Positions 1-10,648 are shown, counted from the first letter of the stretch. The stretch: DNA of 64,000 nt from Cladopsammia gracilis (GCA_022457155.1 JAJGOT010000600.1:46001-110000); one strand, 5' to 3'. Program-made: numbers and translations. The notes: a model not told the origin generated them from the letters alone.

Positions 1-31
1 CATTGGTTCGTACGCTAGTCTCGCCTCTGAA

Positions 32-365
32 ATGAAAGTCTTTCGTATTTCCTCTGCCTTGTTTGTTCTCACAATCTCAACTGTGCTTGTACAAAGCTCG
101 GCGAATCACGGAGTGAAGTCACTGTCGCGAGGAAAGCGTCAATCTCGTTCGACTTGTTCAACAAAGAAATTACAACAACTCTATTCACCCAATTTCGCCA
201 TTTTGAAATCTCGAGAAGGTGCTGAAGGTGGAAACAACAGCGTATTTTATGTCGGGGAAAAAGCAGTGTATGTTTGCAAAGATGATTTTAGGCAGATTGG
301 CCAACTGCAATCGTTTATCTGCCAAGAAAATGACTTGTGGAAAGAATATTCTGGTCATCAAACTG
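32..365 (+). CDS. Sushi/LDLa/CUB-like membrane protein, exon 1
   Basis: First coding exon of a two-exon gene. ATG at 32 opens a hydrophobic signal peptide (residues 1 to about 24, ending SSA), then a basic RGKR at 33-36 that looks like a furin-type cleavage site. From Cys42 the chain has the spacing of a sushi/CCP module: Cys42, Cys82, Cys97, Trp103, and a fourth Cys supplied by exon 2 (GFC, Cys114). The donor is ACTG|GTAAGA, leaving one base, so the intron is phase 1; joining to the acceptor at 2587/2588 restores an open frame of 411 residues. If the intron were read through, the protein would stop at 409 and lose its fourth sushi Cys, which argues for splicing. The product is predicted to be a secreted or type I membrane adhesion/receptor protein; no named family is recognised. 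Confidence 0.8.
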
Positions 366-610
366 GTAAGATTAATTGTGTGAATTATTTAAAACGACTT
401 AATTTCTAGTTGTACGAAAAGTGCAGAAAATAATTTAATGTAGATATCCTACATTTACTGTAAACTGTTTATAAAAGAGCAATGTAGCCAAAAGAAAATG
501 CTTATTTTGTTCCGGGATGCCAAGGTGCGAGACTTATTTTGAAAATATTCAGGACTGAACAATGAGTAAAATTATGCAAAGTGTATGCACAATTGCGTGA
601 CTCTGAGTTA

Positions 611-902
611 CGGACGGACCATTAGAAAAGTGATTGGGGGGGGGGGGGGGGGGGGGGGACTTTGGGAGAGGCAAGAAAATTTTTTTTGGCCACCTAAGGT
701 GGAAATCTTTTTTTTTTCACTCGATGGCTGGAATATTTTTTTTAATAGTTTATTTTTTAATTGTCCTTGGGCAGATTTTTTTTTTTTACGATAATGCGTG
801 GGAAATTTTTTTCCTTAATAATTAACTGGGAAAATTTTTTTTTTTGCTTTTGCCTCACCCCCCCCCCCCTCCCCCTACATCACTTTTCTAATGGTCCATC
901 CC
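611..902. mobile_element. TIR element with TTA target duplication, PIF/Harbinger-like
   Basis: 292 bp element. The ends are inverted copies of GGRYGGACCATTAGAAAAG, continuing into a G-run on the left and a C-run on the right. It is flanked by TTA at 608-610 and 903-905. The body is T-rich with no coding potential. A 3 bp TTA/TWA duplication is typical of PIF/Harbinger non-autonomous elements; superfamily placement is inference. Confidence 0.65.
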
Positions 903-1537
903 TTATGTAAGCCACATTCAAACTCGACAGGAAAGCTTTAATCATCTTACAAATTCGTAATTGCTGCCCACATAGGGCAGCCATCCTAATTCTGTTCTGA
1001 TACTTGACCTTGCAATTACTGATGGAAAGGTAGATGGATGTTTGTTAGCAGTACCCAGTCTCCTCTGCGTGAATGTAATTGGTGGAGGGGGGTATTTCTA
1101 TTGTTGATATGAAGTACCCGTCCGTCTGCGTGTAAAACTAAAAAAAATCTCGATTTTTTTTCTGCTCTTGTCACACAGGACAATTGAAAATTAAACGCCT
1201 TTTGTCTTCCGGGGGGAGAGGGGGGGGACATAAAATGTTGTGTTGGTACGAAAGTAGCCTGCAAATTCAGGAAATCAGATAAACTTTCCTGACATTTTTT
1301 TTCTGCTGAAATATTCAGCTAAAAGAACCAAAAAAGATCTGGAAAAACAACACCATTCCAAGCATTTTCCTCAACATTGTTCAGTGGGTAAATGCAGAAG
1401 AATTGAAAGATGTTCTAGTTATTACAAATCTTAGGAAATTTTGATTGCACGTTATCGGGGGTTAAGTAATACAGATTATAAAAACCAGGAGGGAGAAATC
1501 AAATAATTAGTCATATCCTTGAAATCCAAGAGTCATT

Positions 1538-1724
1538 ACACCTTATATATATTCCAAAATGGCGGCCAATTTATTATTCTTTTATATGCATTTTAATTAG
1601 CCCTCTTGGCCTCATTTTCACTTGAAAATTCCTTTGTATTTTCCACATGCTGACGAGGCCAAGAGGGCTAATTTACATGAATATAAAAGAATAATAAAAT
1701 GGCCGCCATTTTGGAATAAGATGT
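1538..1724. mobile_element. Foldback MITE, 'ATGGCGGCC' family, copy 1
   Basis: 187 bp. The arms are near-perfect inverted repeats carrying TTCCAAAATGGCGGCC and an ATTATTCTTTTATAT stretch, and the middle holds two inverted TTGGCCTC motifs. Related copies lie at 48171-48355 and 51641-51786. No reading frame. Confidence 0.7.
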
Positions 1725-1725
1725 T

Positions 1726-2119
1726 TAGCCCATTTCCGGTATATACTTCATGGTGGTTTTAATTTATGTACGTCAAAGAATCCAGCACTTACTTAGGGCT
1801 AAACACTCATTTTAAAATGGTTAGCTTTTATTTACTGTTATGGATATCACTACCCATAACAGTAAATAAAAGCTAACCATTTTAAAATGAGTTTTTAGGA
1901 TCCCTATATGATAGGATCCCTATATGGTGTGTTACAATGAAGTATATACCCCATTTCCGAGTTGCTGTTAGTCTCCTCTTCAAACCGAGGCCAAGTGCAA
2001 ATCCATTCATATGGATATGAGTTTTCTTTCACATGCAAATTATACTTATATCCATTTGAATGCTTTTGTACTTGGCCTCGGCTTAAGAAGGAAGCTAAGA
2101 GCAACTCGGAAATGGGCTA
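1726..2119. mobile_element. Outer foldback element, interrupted by another element
   Basis: Ends TAGCCCATTTCCG at the left and its complement at about 2107-2119. The arms continue at 1951-2030 and 2045-2119, with inverted TTGGCCTCGG blocks and ATCCATATGAATG blocks. The left arm is split by the insertion at 1739-1950, so the outer element is older. Confidence 0.6.
1739..1950. mobile_element. Nested insertion with 9 bp target duplication, Mutator-like
   Basis: 212 bp. Termini GTATATACTTCAT and its complement; the 9 bp CCATTTCCG stands on both sides (1730-1738 and 1951-1959), a duplication length known from Mutator-like elements. Its core is a hairpin: the arm at 1805-1843 is repeated inverted at 1854-1893 with a loop of about 10 bases, essentially mismatch-free. 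Confidence 0.65.
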
Positions 2120-2313
2120 TTATGGAGACATGTAGTGTAGTTCTTACTTTTGAGTCTTTTCCGAACAAATTAAACGACACGTGGACATAGGCGGGTGCAA
2201 ATCACCGGGGAGTGATACATTATTATGTATTAACAACTAATTATTTAGCATTGCTAATTTACATTTATTCTCCCCCCCCCCCCCCCCCCCGAAGCTTGTT
2301 TGTTGGCTGTGAC

Positions 2314-2503
2314 AATAAGCCATTTGCACGATGGCGTCATTTGACTACAACTACCAGAATTCATTTCGTTTTTCCTTTCTTATTTAAATTTTGTAATCCC
2401 AGTGCGGTTTAAATAATAATAGCCCTAATTTGCACTACAAAACAAAAAACTGAAGGATTCTGGTAGTTGTAGTCATATGACGTCATCGTGCAAATGGCCT
2501 ATT
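2314..2503. mobile_element. MITE with 45 bp inverted ends, intron 1
   Basis: 190 bp, beginning AATAAGCCATTTGCACGATG and ending with the near-exact complement. The arms share ACTACAACTACCAGAAT. No coding content; it lies 84 bp upstream of the exon 2 acceptor. Confidence 0.65.
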
Positions 2504-2587
2504 CAAAAAAGTAGCGACCCTCCTTCAACATAAATTCTTATAAAATTCCTAATAAATACTTTTCTAAACCTTTCTTTTACATCGCAG

Positions 2588-3489
2588 GTTTCTGTGTTGT
2601 GAAGCGTTGTAATGCAAAAACATTTTCCTGCACGAATGGTGACACTGTTGATGCTTGTAAACAGTGTGATTGTGTGGCCGACTGTCAAGATTCGAGCGAC
2701 GAGATGTCCTGTGCACCAACGCTGGTAGACGTGACTGGGAAAGCCACAGGAACCCTACATGCAGGCTCTGCGAGTTCAATGACTTGCTATTCATGGAAAC
2801 TACAGACTGATGACTTAGGTTTTTACATCAAACTTTTGTTTACAAAATTTTCGATGGCTCCGAATTGTGAGCGCAATTACGTTTCACTGGAAAATGCAAA
2901 CTTTACAGATTCCACGAGAACAGCAAAGTGCTGCAAGAGAACGGACCAGGCCGTGTGTAAGGTCGGTGGTTCTACATGTCCTCCTCTGTCTCGCACCGTA
3001 ACAAACTGGATGACCGTCAAGTTCTTTTCTGAGACTAACGAGTCGTATTTCACAGCAGTGTGGTACAATGTGGACAAGAGCTTCCCAAATGGCCTCATTC
3101 CGAGCCAGGATTCAACGTATTCACCTACACTGAAATTGCCAACGACGAAGAAATCGCCACTGCAAAAACCCAGCGCCCCTGTACTCGCACTTGTTCTTTT
3201 TGCTTTGATATTATTTGCTATAGGCTCTATTTTAGCCTGCAAGCTAGGAAAACGCATTCTGGGACCCAAATGTAGCTTTAGACACTGCCTCGCGTGCGTC
3301 TTGCGTCGACCTATTCCACCCGAGATCCCATCGCCATCTCACTCCGCAGAGATCCATCTTGAAGAAAGGGCCTTGACGGGGGACACCGACGGCTTAATCA
3401 CTCGAGACGGGCCGAACAGATTGCAGGCCACATATTTGGGAGATGATTCTGATGGGTCCTGGCATGGAAGCTCAGAAAACATGATTTGA
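2588..3489 (+). CDS. Sushi/LDLa/CUB-like membrane protein, exon 2
   Basis: Second and last coding exon, beginning after a TTACATCGCAG acceptor. Residues 119-153 form an LDL-receptor class A repeat: six Cys, with the calcium-type ending DCQDSSDE then Cys153. Residues 154 to about 280 hold paired Cys and aromatic beta-strand-like stretches with NES/NFT glycosylation sites; this resembles a CUB domain but is divergent. A Pro/Thr-rich stalk leads to one membrane helix at about 308-331, a basic stop-transfer KLGKR, and an 80-residue cytoplasmic tail rich in acidic and Ser residues. The topology fits a type I membrane receptor or cofactor facing the sea water, mucus or mesoglea; ligand unknown. The last 60 bases and the 3' UTR are partly duplicated 0.75 kb downstream. 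Confidence 0.8.
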
Positions 3490-3808
3490 TTTGCCACAGT
3501 TACTGTACATAGTTTCATTGCAGAGAAAGTGAACATAGCTGACAAGGAATGACGCGTTCTAAGTAAAGGACGACATACGTATCTTGTATTGTTGCAAAAC
3601 GTTTTCGATGAGATTTAAATGTCATTCAGAGGTACCAGATTCAAATGACCTGTTCGATTTTACACGACTAAGTGAAAAATCCTTTTAAGTTGTTATAAAA
3701 GGTGACAGGCCTGGCACAAATCCTGCTCGTCGCTAAAAGCATTTTAGCACAGCTTTAGAATAAGTCTACCCCAAGTACGTGTCTGAGATATTTTTCCATT
3801 CAGATCAA

Positions 3809-3814
3809 AATAAA
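3809..3814 (+). terminator. Polyadenylation signal AATAAA
   Basis: Canonical AATAAA 320 bp after the stop codon of the sushi/LDLa gene; the only such hexamer seen soon after that stop. Confidence 0.55.
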
Positions 3815-4174
3815 GATATAACAGGCCCGTTGTTCTAAATGTTGTCCTTTTTTTACCTTAGGAAAAAAGCTCTCGTTGTGATACTGACAGGAGGAATTTA
3901 CGCTTTCCAGGGCCATTTAGAATCTAGTTACGCCGTCATTTGTTTGCTAGCTCTTGGCATAACAACAGAGTTTCTTTCGCTCAATTTGAAAGAGTTGCAA
4001 GATAAGTAGTAGCCGCTTAAGTAGGAATCATTCGCTGCTAAGGATCAGTTCATTTCTCAGTGCGTTATTTAATGTGAGCGCAAGTCTGCGGTTAGCATAA
4101 CGTGCGATATAGTGTTTCTTCATCACGACTAAAAGATTCTAAGATCCAATTCAGGTATATGCGATAGTAACCGG

Positions 4175-4580
4175 TCTATATTGGGGAGGTGATTCTATCG
4201 GGTCTTGGCATGGAAGCTCAGAAAACATGATTTGATTTGTGTTAATTTTCACAGTTACTGTACATAGTGAGTGATAGCACATAATTAATAACAGCCACAA
4301 GCCGGTGGAAAGTAAGGGTGCGTTTTTAGGGCCGGGGACGCGCGTACTTTTACGGACCTTCCCGCTCGCGTCTTTCATTACAGAGAAAGTGAACCGGCAT
4401 AGTGGACAAGAAATGACGCGTTCTAAGTAAGGACGACACACTCTACGTATCTTGTACTGTTGCAAATGAATTTAAAATGTCATTCAGAGGTTTCAGTTTC
4501 AAATGACCTGTTCGATTTTTTACACGTCAAATGGTCGTGTGTTTTTAAACACACGACTGAGTGAAAAATCCTTTGCTATG
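4175..4580 (+). repeat. Degenerate duplicate of the sushi/LDLa gene 3' end
   Basis: The last coding codons and 3' UTR (about 3430-3690) are repeated here in the same orientation: GGCATGGAAGCTCAGAAAAC, then the stop region, ACAGTTACTGTACATAGT, ATGACGCGTTCTAAGTAA, and CAAATGACCTGTTCGATTTT recur in order. This copy has inserts of about 30 and 80 bases and no start, so it is a non-functional duplicate. Confidence 0.75.
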
Positions 4581-4740
4581 TACTAAATAGCCAACTCGTT
4601 AACTTCCTGATATTCAGGGATTTTTGACAAGTTTATGTTGTGATTGCAATAAACATCAAATACATCTTTGTCAGTGCCACCCGCAAACTAGCTGGATAGC
4701 TTGGTGTTTGCACTGCATTTCTATTAAACAAAAAAACATT

Positions 4741-4990
4741 AACCGTATTTACTGGAATAAATACTCTTCTCGTTTAAACACCCCTTCAGACATACAACTC
4801 TACGTACATAAGTGGTCAGTTTTATGTGGAGGGAATGTCATTTCTTTTAAATTTACGTCTCCTCAAAGAGGCTCAGTTTGAATTAACACCCAGAAGGTTT
4901 ATTCGAGAAAAGACTGCGTTTTTGCGAGGTACGATGATGAGGCTTGATTTTCAAAACAATTTCACTAGTATTTTTAATTATATTACGGCA
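4741..4990. repeat. Dispersed repeat 'CGTATTTACTSGAATAAA'
   Basis: Opens with CCGTATTTACTGGAATAAA and closes with TTCGAGAAAAGACTGCG, like the ends of a degraded TIR element. A second copy of the leading motif lies at about 32973-33060. No credible frame. Confidence 0.4.
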
Positions 4991-5045
4991 ATAAATACCA
5001 ATGGCTTCTTCGCATCCCGCCTTTCATTGCATGCCCACCACACGG

Positions 5046-5358
5046 TAGAGTCTACCTTTTATAGCTCAGAAGGAGGTCGGACACTTATTGAGAATTATGT
5101 AACGTAATGTCGACACTTAGAATTTTATTTTCAATACATTTTTAAGTGTAGAAAAGAAAATATAAAATTCCAACTCAGGATTGAACCTGCGACCTCAGCT
5201 AGGCTTAGGCTTACATAGCCTACCGTACCACTGTACCACCTAGCTTTTAGGTTTGCTTAGACCTAAATTTAACTATAAATTGCTAACCCCGTTACTCCGT
5301 TATATTAGTCTCAATAAGGTGTCCGGACCTCCTTCTGAGCTATGGAATCTAGACTCTT
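5046..5358. mobile_element. TIR element carrying a tRNA-like core
   Basis: Long inverted ends share GAGTCTA, ATAGCTCAGAAGGAGGTC and a CAATAAGTGTCC-type stretch. A tRNA-like Pol III head lies in the middle on the minus strand (5171-5243). It may be a SINE caught inside a foldback, or a composite element. Confidence 0.6.
5171..5243 (-). repeat. tRNA-like SINE head (Pol III A and B boxes)
   Basis: On the minus strand, GCTAGGTGGTACAGTGGT matches a Pol III A box, and about 35 bases later GGTTCAATCC matches the B box with a T-loop-like context. The acceptor arms do not pair well, so this is a tRNA-derived SINE or tRNA relic, not a working tRNA. Confidence 0.5.
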
Positions 5359-5891
5359 CCCCGCCACACCAAGATCTCGCCGGCGAATTTCTGAAAGAGA
5401 GGAGTCTGGTTCCTAGGCAGGTGTTTTAAATTTTAATGCAAATGTGGAGGCAACTTTACTCTATTAAAATCTTTACTGTCCTAATGGCAACATTTGTTTC
5501 TAAAGGAGAAACACTAATATTAAATTTAAAATTTGTTTTGTTTGAAGAAAGCTGAATGATTGTGTAAGGAAACTGATAATCATGACTTTGTCTTGGCTTC
5601 AAGCTGACATATATTTTTTTTAATTTTACAATATGTCAGTGTCTAATCCAATCAATACAGAAAGCTGTTTGTTAAAATAAACAAATAAAGCAGTAATTGC
5701 GCGAGCGGGTTATAATAAAAACTTCAGCATTCAGCCAATATGATAATGATGTTAGTTAACAGGTGGAATTATTAACTGACAAGCTTTCCCCACAGTCCTT
5801 ACCTTCGAAACCGCTCTTGCGGATAGAAAGTGAAATATCACCCTCGCAAAACGTTTCCATTTGCTCGACAAGGTAGGCTAGAGGACTGTAC

Positions 5892-6810
5892 ATGACAAAC
5901 AACCCAAGCATGAACAGTACAGGAGCTAACCAACCGGGTACTTTAACAGACTCCATAGCAGCTGTTTGCGTTGTCAATGCAGTTTTTTTCGATGACCGCA
6001 ATGATAGGAAACGGCCTTGTACTCGGAACAATTTGGAAAACCCAAGCTTTGCATACGACTTCGAATATTTTGCTGTTTGGACTTGCTTTATCAGATTTTG
6101 GAGTCGGTTTGATCGTTCAACTAATGTTCGTGTTTTGCTTGATCGTGGAAATCGTCACTAAACGATATATTGCTTCCGTTTGGATGGCTTATAGAGTGAC
6201 ACAAGCTGTTTTTGTTTCCGCGACAGTTTTAACGCTAACAGCAGTAAGCGTGGATAGATTTCTAGCACTGTACCTTCATTTAAGATACACTGTTGTTGTC
6301 ACTGTCAAACGTACTATCACTTTGCTGTTTGTGATCTGGACGGCAAGTTTTATGTATGCCCTTACACTCATCGTTGATAAACACATAGACCAAGATGTAG
6401 GCCTTTATCGTCGGCTCTGTATTATCGTCGTGTTCTCATCCGTTGTGGTGAATTCTATAGTTTATTGCATGATTTTTCGTATCGCTCGCTATCACCAAAA
6501 GCAAATTCAGAATATTGCGCACATGAATGTAATTGACGAGTCGAATAGGAGGCGCCATAGCAAGTCTGCCTTTAACATGTTTGTGATATTTCTGTTATTG
6601 TGCATTTGTTATTTTCCATATCTTTACGTGCGAATTGCCATCAGGTATTCAGAGTGGTCTCCGAGTATTATTCGCCTGACACTCAGCTGGTCTGCAGTAC
6701 TTGTTTACATCAATTCGTCTCTTAATCCATTGGTGTGCTGTTGGCGCATGCGTGACTTACGAACAGCAATGAAGGACTTTGTGAAAACTGTTTGTTATAA
6801 CCAACATTGA
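5892..6810 (+). pseudogene. Class A rhodopsin-like GPCR with a +1 frameshift
   Basis: Single-exon seven-helix receptor. ATG at 5892 gives an N-terminus with an NST glycosylation site that aligns with the paralogue at 9740, but the frame breaks at a seven-T run (5983-5989). With six T the frame continues into the ORF from 5971 to 6810, making 305 residues. Visible signatures: GNGLVLG (TM1), LALSDFGVG (TM2), VDRF in place of DRY (TM3), CYFP (TM6), and NPLVC where NPxxY is expected, so the TM7 Tyr is missing. There is no Cys at 3.25 and only a short second loop, as in melanocortin and cannabinoid receptors. Either a homopolymer sequencing error or an early pseudogene; the lost Tyr favours decay. 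Ligand unknown. Confidence 0.8.
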
Positions 6811-6983
6811 TCATAGACAAAGAGGCAGATTTTTAACATGAAAAATCTAGGAATTGATGTTCCTGGAGTGCCAAGCGTTTGCAAGGATTCATCCGTGCAT
6901 CCGGGACATTGTGCTCCCTGTCAAGCTTTCCGCCTGCCTTCTCGCCTCAGTCCTCAGCCTGCTTGCCCACATCATTAAAAACA

Positions 6984-6989
6984 AATAAA
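6984..6989 (+). terminator. Polyadenylation signal AATAAA
   Basis: AATAAA 174 bp after the stop of the first GPCR, in the expected place for its 3' end. Confidence 0.4.
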
Positions 6990-6999
6990 CCGGTGCAGT

Positions 7000-8420
7000 G
7001 GGAACAAAGTGCGCCGGTTATCAGAAAGTTGACAGCGAGCACTAATTGAGCTCTGTCGCATGATGGAAGGAAGTCGGTTTAGCATGATTATCAAGTTTGG
7101 TGCAAAATAAGTGGCAAAAATTAAGAACTAAGGGTTTTTTAAACAAACAAACAGACAGGTAGCATAGAACGCTTTGTTATCACAGAATGCGAAAGTGCTC
7201 ATTAGGTAGCCCGGATTTGGCTTAATAAAGAGGGAAGTTCATGTCGCCGATTGACATGAGCTGCAGTTAAGACCTAGCCAAATTCAACAACATTCAACAT
7301 CGTATAATTCAACTTTGGTAAACGACGTAGCCAAACGGGTTATCACGCCGTTATCCCTAAATGGAAAGTCGTAAGCTAGTATTTAGCATAATAGAGAGAC
7401 TGTAGCTCAGCATAATTGATATTTAGTAAGTGAGACAGACAAAGGAACAACGTGCGCAGTTGTCCCTAAAAAGGAAAGTTTCAGCTAGCTCGCTGCATAA
7501 CAAAGGACTGTTGTTCAGCATACTTGACAATTAGTAAAGTAAGTTTTGACACAGGCTATAAGACGTTACTATGATCATCATGCCTGAGAAGAATTTCTGG
7601 CAAAAATTCAGAACTTCGGGGGCGTTCTAACCGCCAGAAAAACAGGTGCAACAAAACGCACCACGCGAAAGGAAGAAGCTCATTTTCTTATCACAGGATG
7701 CGAAAGTGCTCATCAAATGGCTCATTTTGATTGACAAGCTGTAAGCATGCTAGCTTAAGTTAGTAATATAAAATATTCATATCGGAATAAAGAGTTTCCT
7801 CCACCAGCGAAAAATGTGACAGTTACCAAAATATATGTAAAATAGTAACCAAACCATTTTTGGTGCATTCTGTAGCAATGCAACCTTTTGCATGATGTTC
7901 TGTCTCAGGGTGTATTAAACATTAGTTATGATCGTAAGTTGCGTTAGGCGAAAAAAAAGTCTGGCAAAAATTCGAAACTGAGGCATTTTTTAAACAAACA
8001 AACTGGTGGAACAAAGTGCGCAGTTATCGCAAAATGCGAAAGTTCTCAATAGAGATCTTTAGCTTGATTGACATGAGAAGCGTTCTGTTACAGTTCGTCT
8101 TCGTCTTTATTGAATTCAACTAAACTTGATGGAAGCAAACGATGTAATCTGATTTGCTATGGATTTTCCGCGCATGACGGCACCACGTATCTTACTGTCA
8201 AAATATAATACGAAGGGAGTGTAACACTAATTTCCAGTAAGGTCATCGTGGAGTTTAGCTCCTCCATGTGCTTCATGGAATTCATAGCCCCTTCACATTC
8301 GCAACATTCAGAACTGAGAGGGTGTTCTAAACAAAGAAACAGGTGATACAAAACGTGTTGTTATGTCAACTGAAATACGCAAGTGCACATCAGGTGGCAC
8401 ATAGCTTAGTAATATAATCT
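7000..8420 (+). repeat. Degenerate direct repeats between the two GPCR genes
   Basis: A block combining GGCAAAAATT(C/A)AGAACT, a TTTTTTAAACAAACAAAC-like stretch and ATGCGAAAGTGCTCAT recurs, at increasing divergence, near 7108, 7598, 7961 and 8300. Spacing is 340-490 bp. It looks like an old tandem duplication of noncoding sequence. No gene seen. Confidence 0.6.
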
Positions 8421-8599
8421 TACAAGACGGAGAGTTAATATCAGACATGCAAATCGGGAAAAAGGGTTTTCTTCGTTAGCGACAACTATATGGAATTCAT
8501 TGCCGTAGTTGTTGATACCGAAAAGAACTCTTTGTTATCATAATCTCTTGAAAAGGAATGAGCGAGCTAATCATCCGCGGATGGGCGAGTCTAAACCCT

Positions 8600-8712
8600 T
8601 TATATCCCAAGAGTACCACATATCAAAATTTAAGAAGCATTCCAAATTTCATTTTGTAAAATATTGAAAAACAAATTGAACCATGCAAAAGTACTGCCGA
8701 AGCAATTATTTA
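8600..8712 (+). repeat. Partial copy of the 'CCCTTTCACTCCC' element family
   Basis: Shares AAGAGT..CCA..ATCAAAATT, TTCATTTTGTAAAATATTG and CCATGCAAAAGTACTGCCGA with the family described at 32041; truncated on the right. Confidence 0.55.
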
Positions 8713-9739
8713 CAAAATTTACACCAAATTAACTTAAACAACGCTTGTTTATCACAATAATTTTTGCTTGCCAACCAAAAACCCTTACGAAGTTCTATAA
8801 GCCCATGGCTTATAACCGGGATTTTACGGTATCTTAAGAAAGCAAATTAAATCGTAGTATTTTCTAGTATTTTTCAGTTACCTAAGTGAAAAACCCGTTC
8901 CTATCTTGAACACCAACAAAGTGTCTTAGCAATTAAGATTGTACAGAACGTCTAGATTAGTGACGCATCGATCTGTTTCCGCTTAAACAACAAAGAGTTT
9001 CCTTAAACTGGTGCTCGAATCTTTTTCTTCATTTTGACTTTGCGCGTTCACTTCCAAACCGCCCAAGTTAAAAATCCGAAGGAAAAGACCCAAGTTCTAG
9101 TACATAATACTGGAAAATAGGAAGTATTAAGGGGATATGTTATAAAATGGCTATTTTACGTTTCAGATCCACGGTTAGGATCACATTAACAGCCTTGTGA
9201 TATACGTCATGTAAACCGTCATTAATTACAGCCTCAACCAATTAGGAGTTATACAGCCCACGACACCACGATCGCGTGTAATGAAACAGGTGAAACTTTT
9301 GCTGAAAATGCTAATTAGCTATGTGTTTTATAAAGGAAGAATCTGACATAAATGTCGGATGATGGAGAAGTATCAGTGGCCGGAAAAATCTTAAATGAAA
9401 CGAATCGTGTTTTAATGTAACAACGCCACGCAAGTGGCACACGATTTGCTGTTTTAAAGCTTAAATTAGTCAAATTGAAGGATTGAACACGATCCAAAAA
9501 ATACTGAAACGAAAAGGAGGATTTGAACGTGGCGATTAACAAGGCACTGGTGTTGTGCTATTGAAACTGCGTCAGTGCAATACAGTGGAGATCTACGTAC
9601 GAATCGAAGACGAGAGAAGTTAGGACTAGCATAAATATACCTCGTGCCTTTGTGCTAATAGAACTCACTTTATTTTAGCTGAAGAAGTGTCAAGTGGAAT
9701 CTTAATCACCACTGCATCAACGCACTGAACTGCAAAACA

Positions 9740-10648
9740 ATGCAGAAAATGGAAGCCTTAACCAATCGCACAGAGAACACAACAAGCCCAACGTCATCTG
9801 AAAGCATTGCCCATGCTGTAGCACTGCTTTGCTGCATTATTAATGCATTGCTATCGTTAACAGCCATTGGTGGAAATTTCTTGGCGTTGGGTGCGATATG
9901 GAGGACATCGTCGCTACACTCACCGACCAATGTTCTGTTCTTTGGATTAGCGTTGTCCGACCTTGGGGTCGGCCTTATTGTTCAACCTTTGTACGTTGGC
10001 GCACTCGCCACAAGTGAACATTTAAATGATTTAATTAAATCGTTTTACTTGCTTCAAGCTTTTTTCGTCTGTATGACAGCGCTGACTCTTTTGGCAGTAA
10101 CCTGCGACAGATTTCTCGCCATTTTCCTGCATTTAAGGTACAGGGCTGTTGTTTCGGTGAATCGAACAAAGTTTGTTTTGTCTGTTATCTGGATAACAAG
10201 TGCTCTGTATGGTTCTACGATAATCTGGGCCGACCAAATATATCAGAAATTGACAGTTACGCTAATATCCATGTTTATTCTTGCAAATACAGTGTTTTAT
10301 TTCATGATTCAACGGGTGGTGCAACGTCATGAAGCTCATATCAAGAAACAATCTCAGGTTCATATGCAACAGGAACAAGATGGAGCCGAAAATATAACAA
10401 GATACAAAAAGTCCGTCAACAACCTTGTGGTTATGTATATTTTGCTTCTTCTATGCTACACCCCGTATCTGTGTACAAGGGTTGCTATCTTATTTACTGG
10501 ATGGACGGCCGGTTATGAAGTCGCTATCAATGTGGTGATAACCATGGTGTATGTAAATTCATCAGTGAATCCCGTGTTCTATTATTGGCGCATGAGCGAA
10601 TTACGAATAGCCATGAAGCAGTTCCTAAAAACGCTTTGTGGACGGTGA
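9740..10648 (+). CDS. Class A rhodopsin-like GPCR, intact
   Basis: Intronless 302-residue receptor in the plasma membrane. The extracellular N-terminus has NRT and NTT sites at Asn9 and Asn13. Seven helices are visible: GGNFLALGAIW (TM1), LALSDLGVGLIV (TM2), CDRFLAI with D123-R124-F125 replacing DRY (TM3), CYTP (TM6) and N277-P-V-F-Y281 (TM7), followed by a basic helix 8. Position 3.25 is Ile and the second extracellular loop is short and Cys-free, so the usual disulfide is absent, a trait of the melanocortin/cannabinoid/S1P branch. It is the closest relative in the window of the damaged gene at 5892. Tandem intronless receptors of this kind suggest a lineage expansion for chemosensing or peptide/lipid signals; ligand and G protein cannot be told. 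Confidence 0.88.
   Translation: MQKMEALTNRTENTTSPTSSESIAHAVALLCCIINALLSLTAIGGNFLALGAIWRTSSLHSPTNVLFFGLALSDLGVGLIVQPLYVGALATSEHLNDLIKSFYLLQAFFVCMTALTLLAVTCDRFLAIFLHLRYRAVVSVNRTKFVLSVIWITSALYGSTIIWADQIYQKLTVTLISMFILANTVFYFMIQRVVQRHEAHIKKQSQVHMQQEQDGAENITRYKKSVNNLVVMYILLLLCYTPYLCTRVAILFTGWTAGYEVAINVVITMVYVNSSVNPVFYYWRMSELRIAMKQFLKTLCGR

Larger units (their letters stand above)
366..2587 (+). other. Intron 1 of the sushi/LDLa gene
   Basis: Phase 1 intron, GTAAGA to CAG. It is almost completely made of small mobile elements: a TTA-flanked element (611-902), a foldback (1538-1724), a nested pair (1726-2119 with an insert at 1739-1950) and a 45 bp-arm element (2314-2503). The C-run near 2270-2290 and a C/T-rich patch at 1200-1230 are simple sequence. 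No coding exon was seen inside. Confidence 0.75.

Noticed and set aside
585..825. Gly/Phe-rich reading frames
   Set aside because: They come from poly(G) and poly(T) runs inside a TIR element; no codon bias or splice context.
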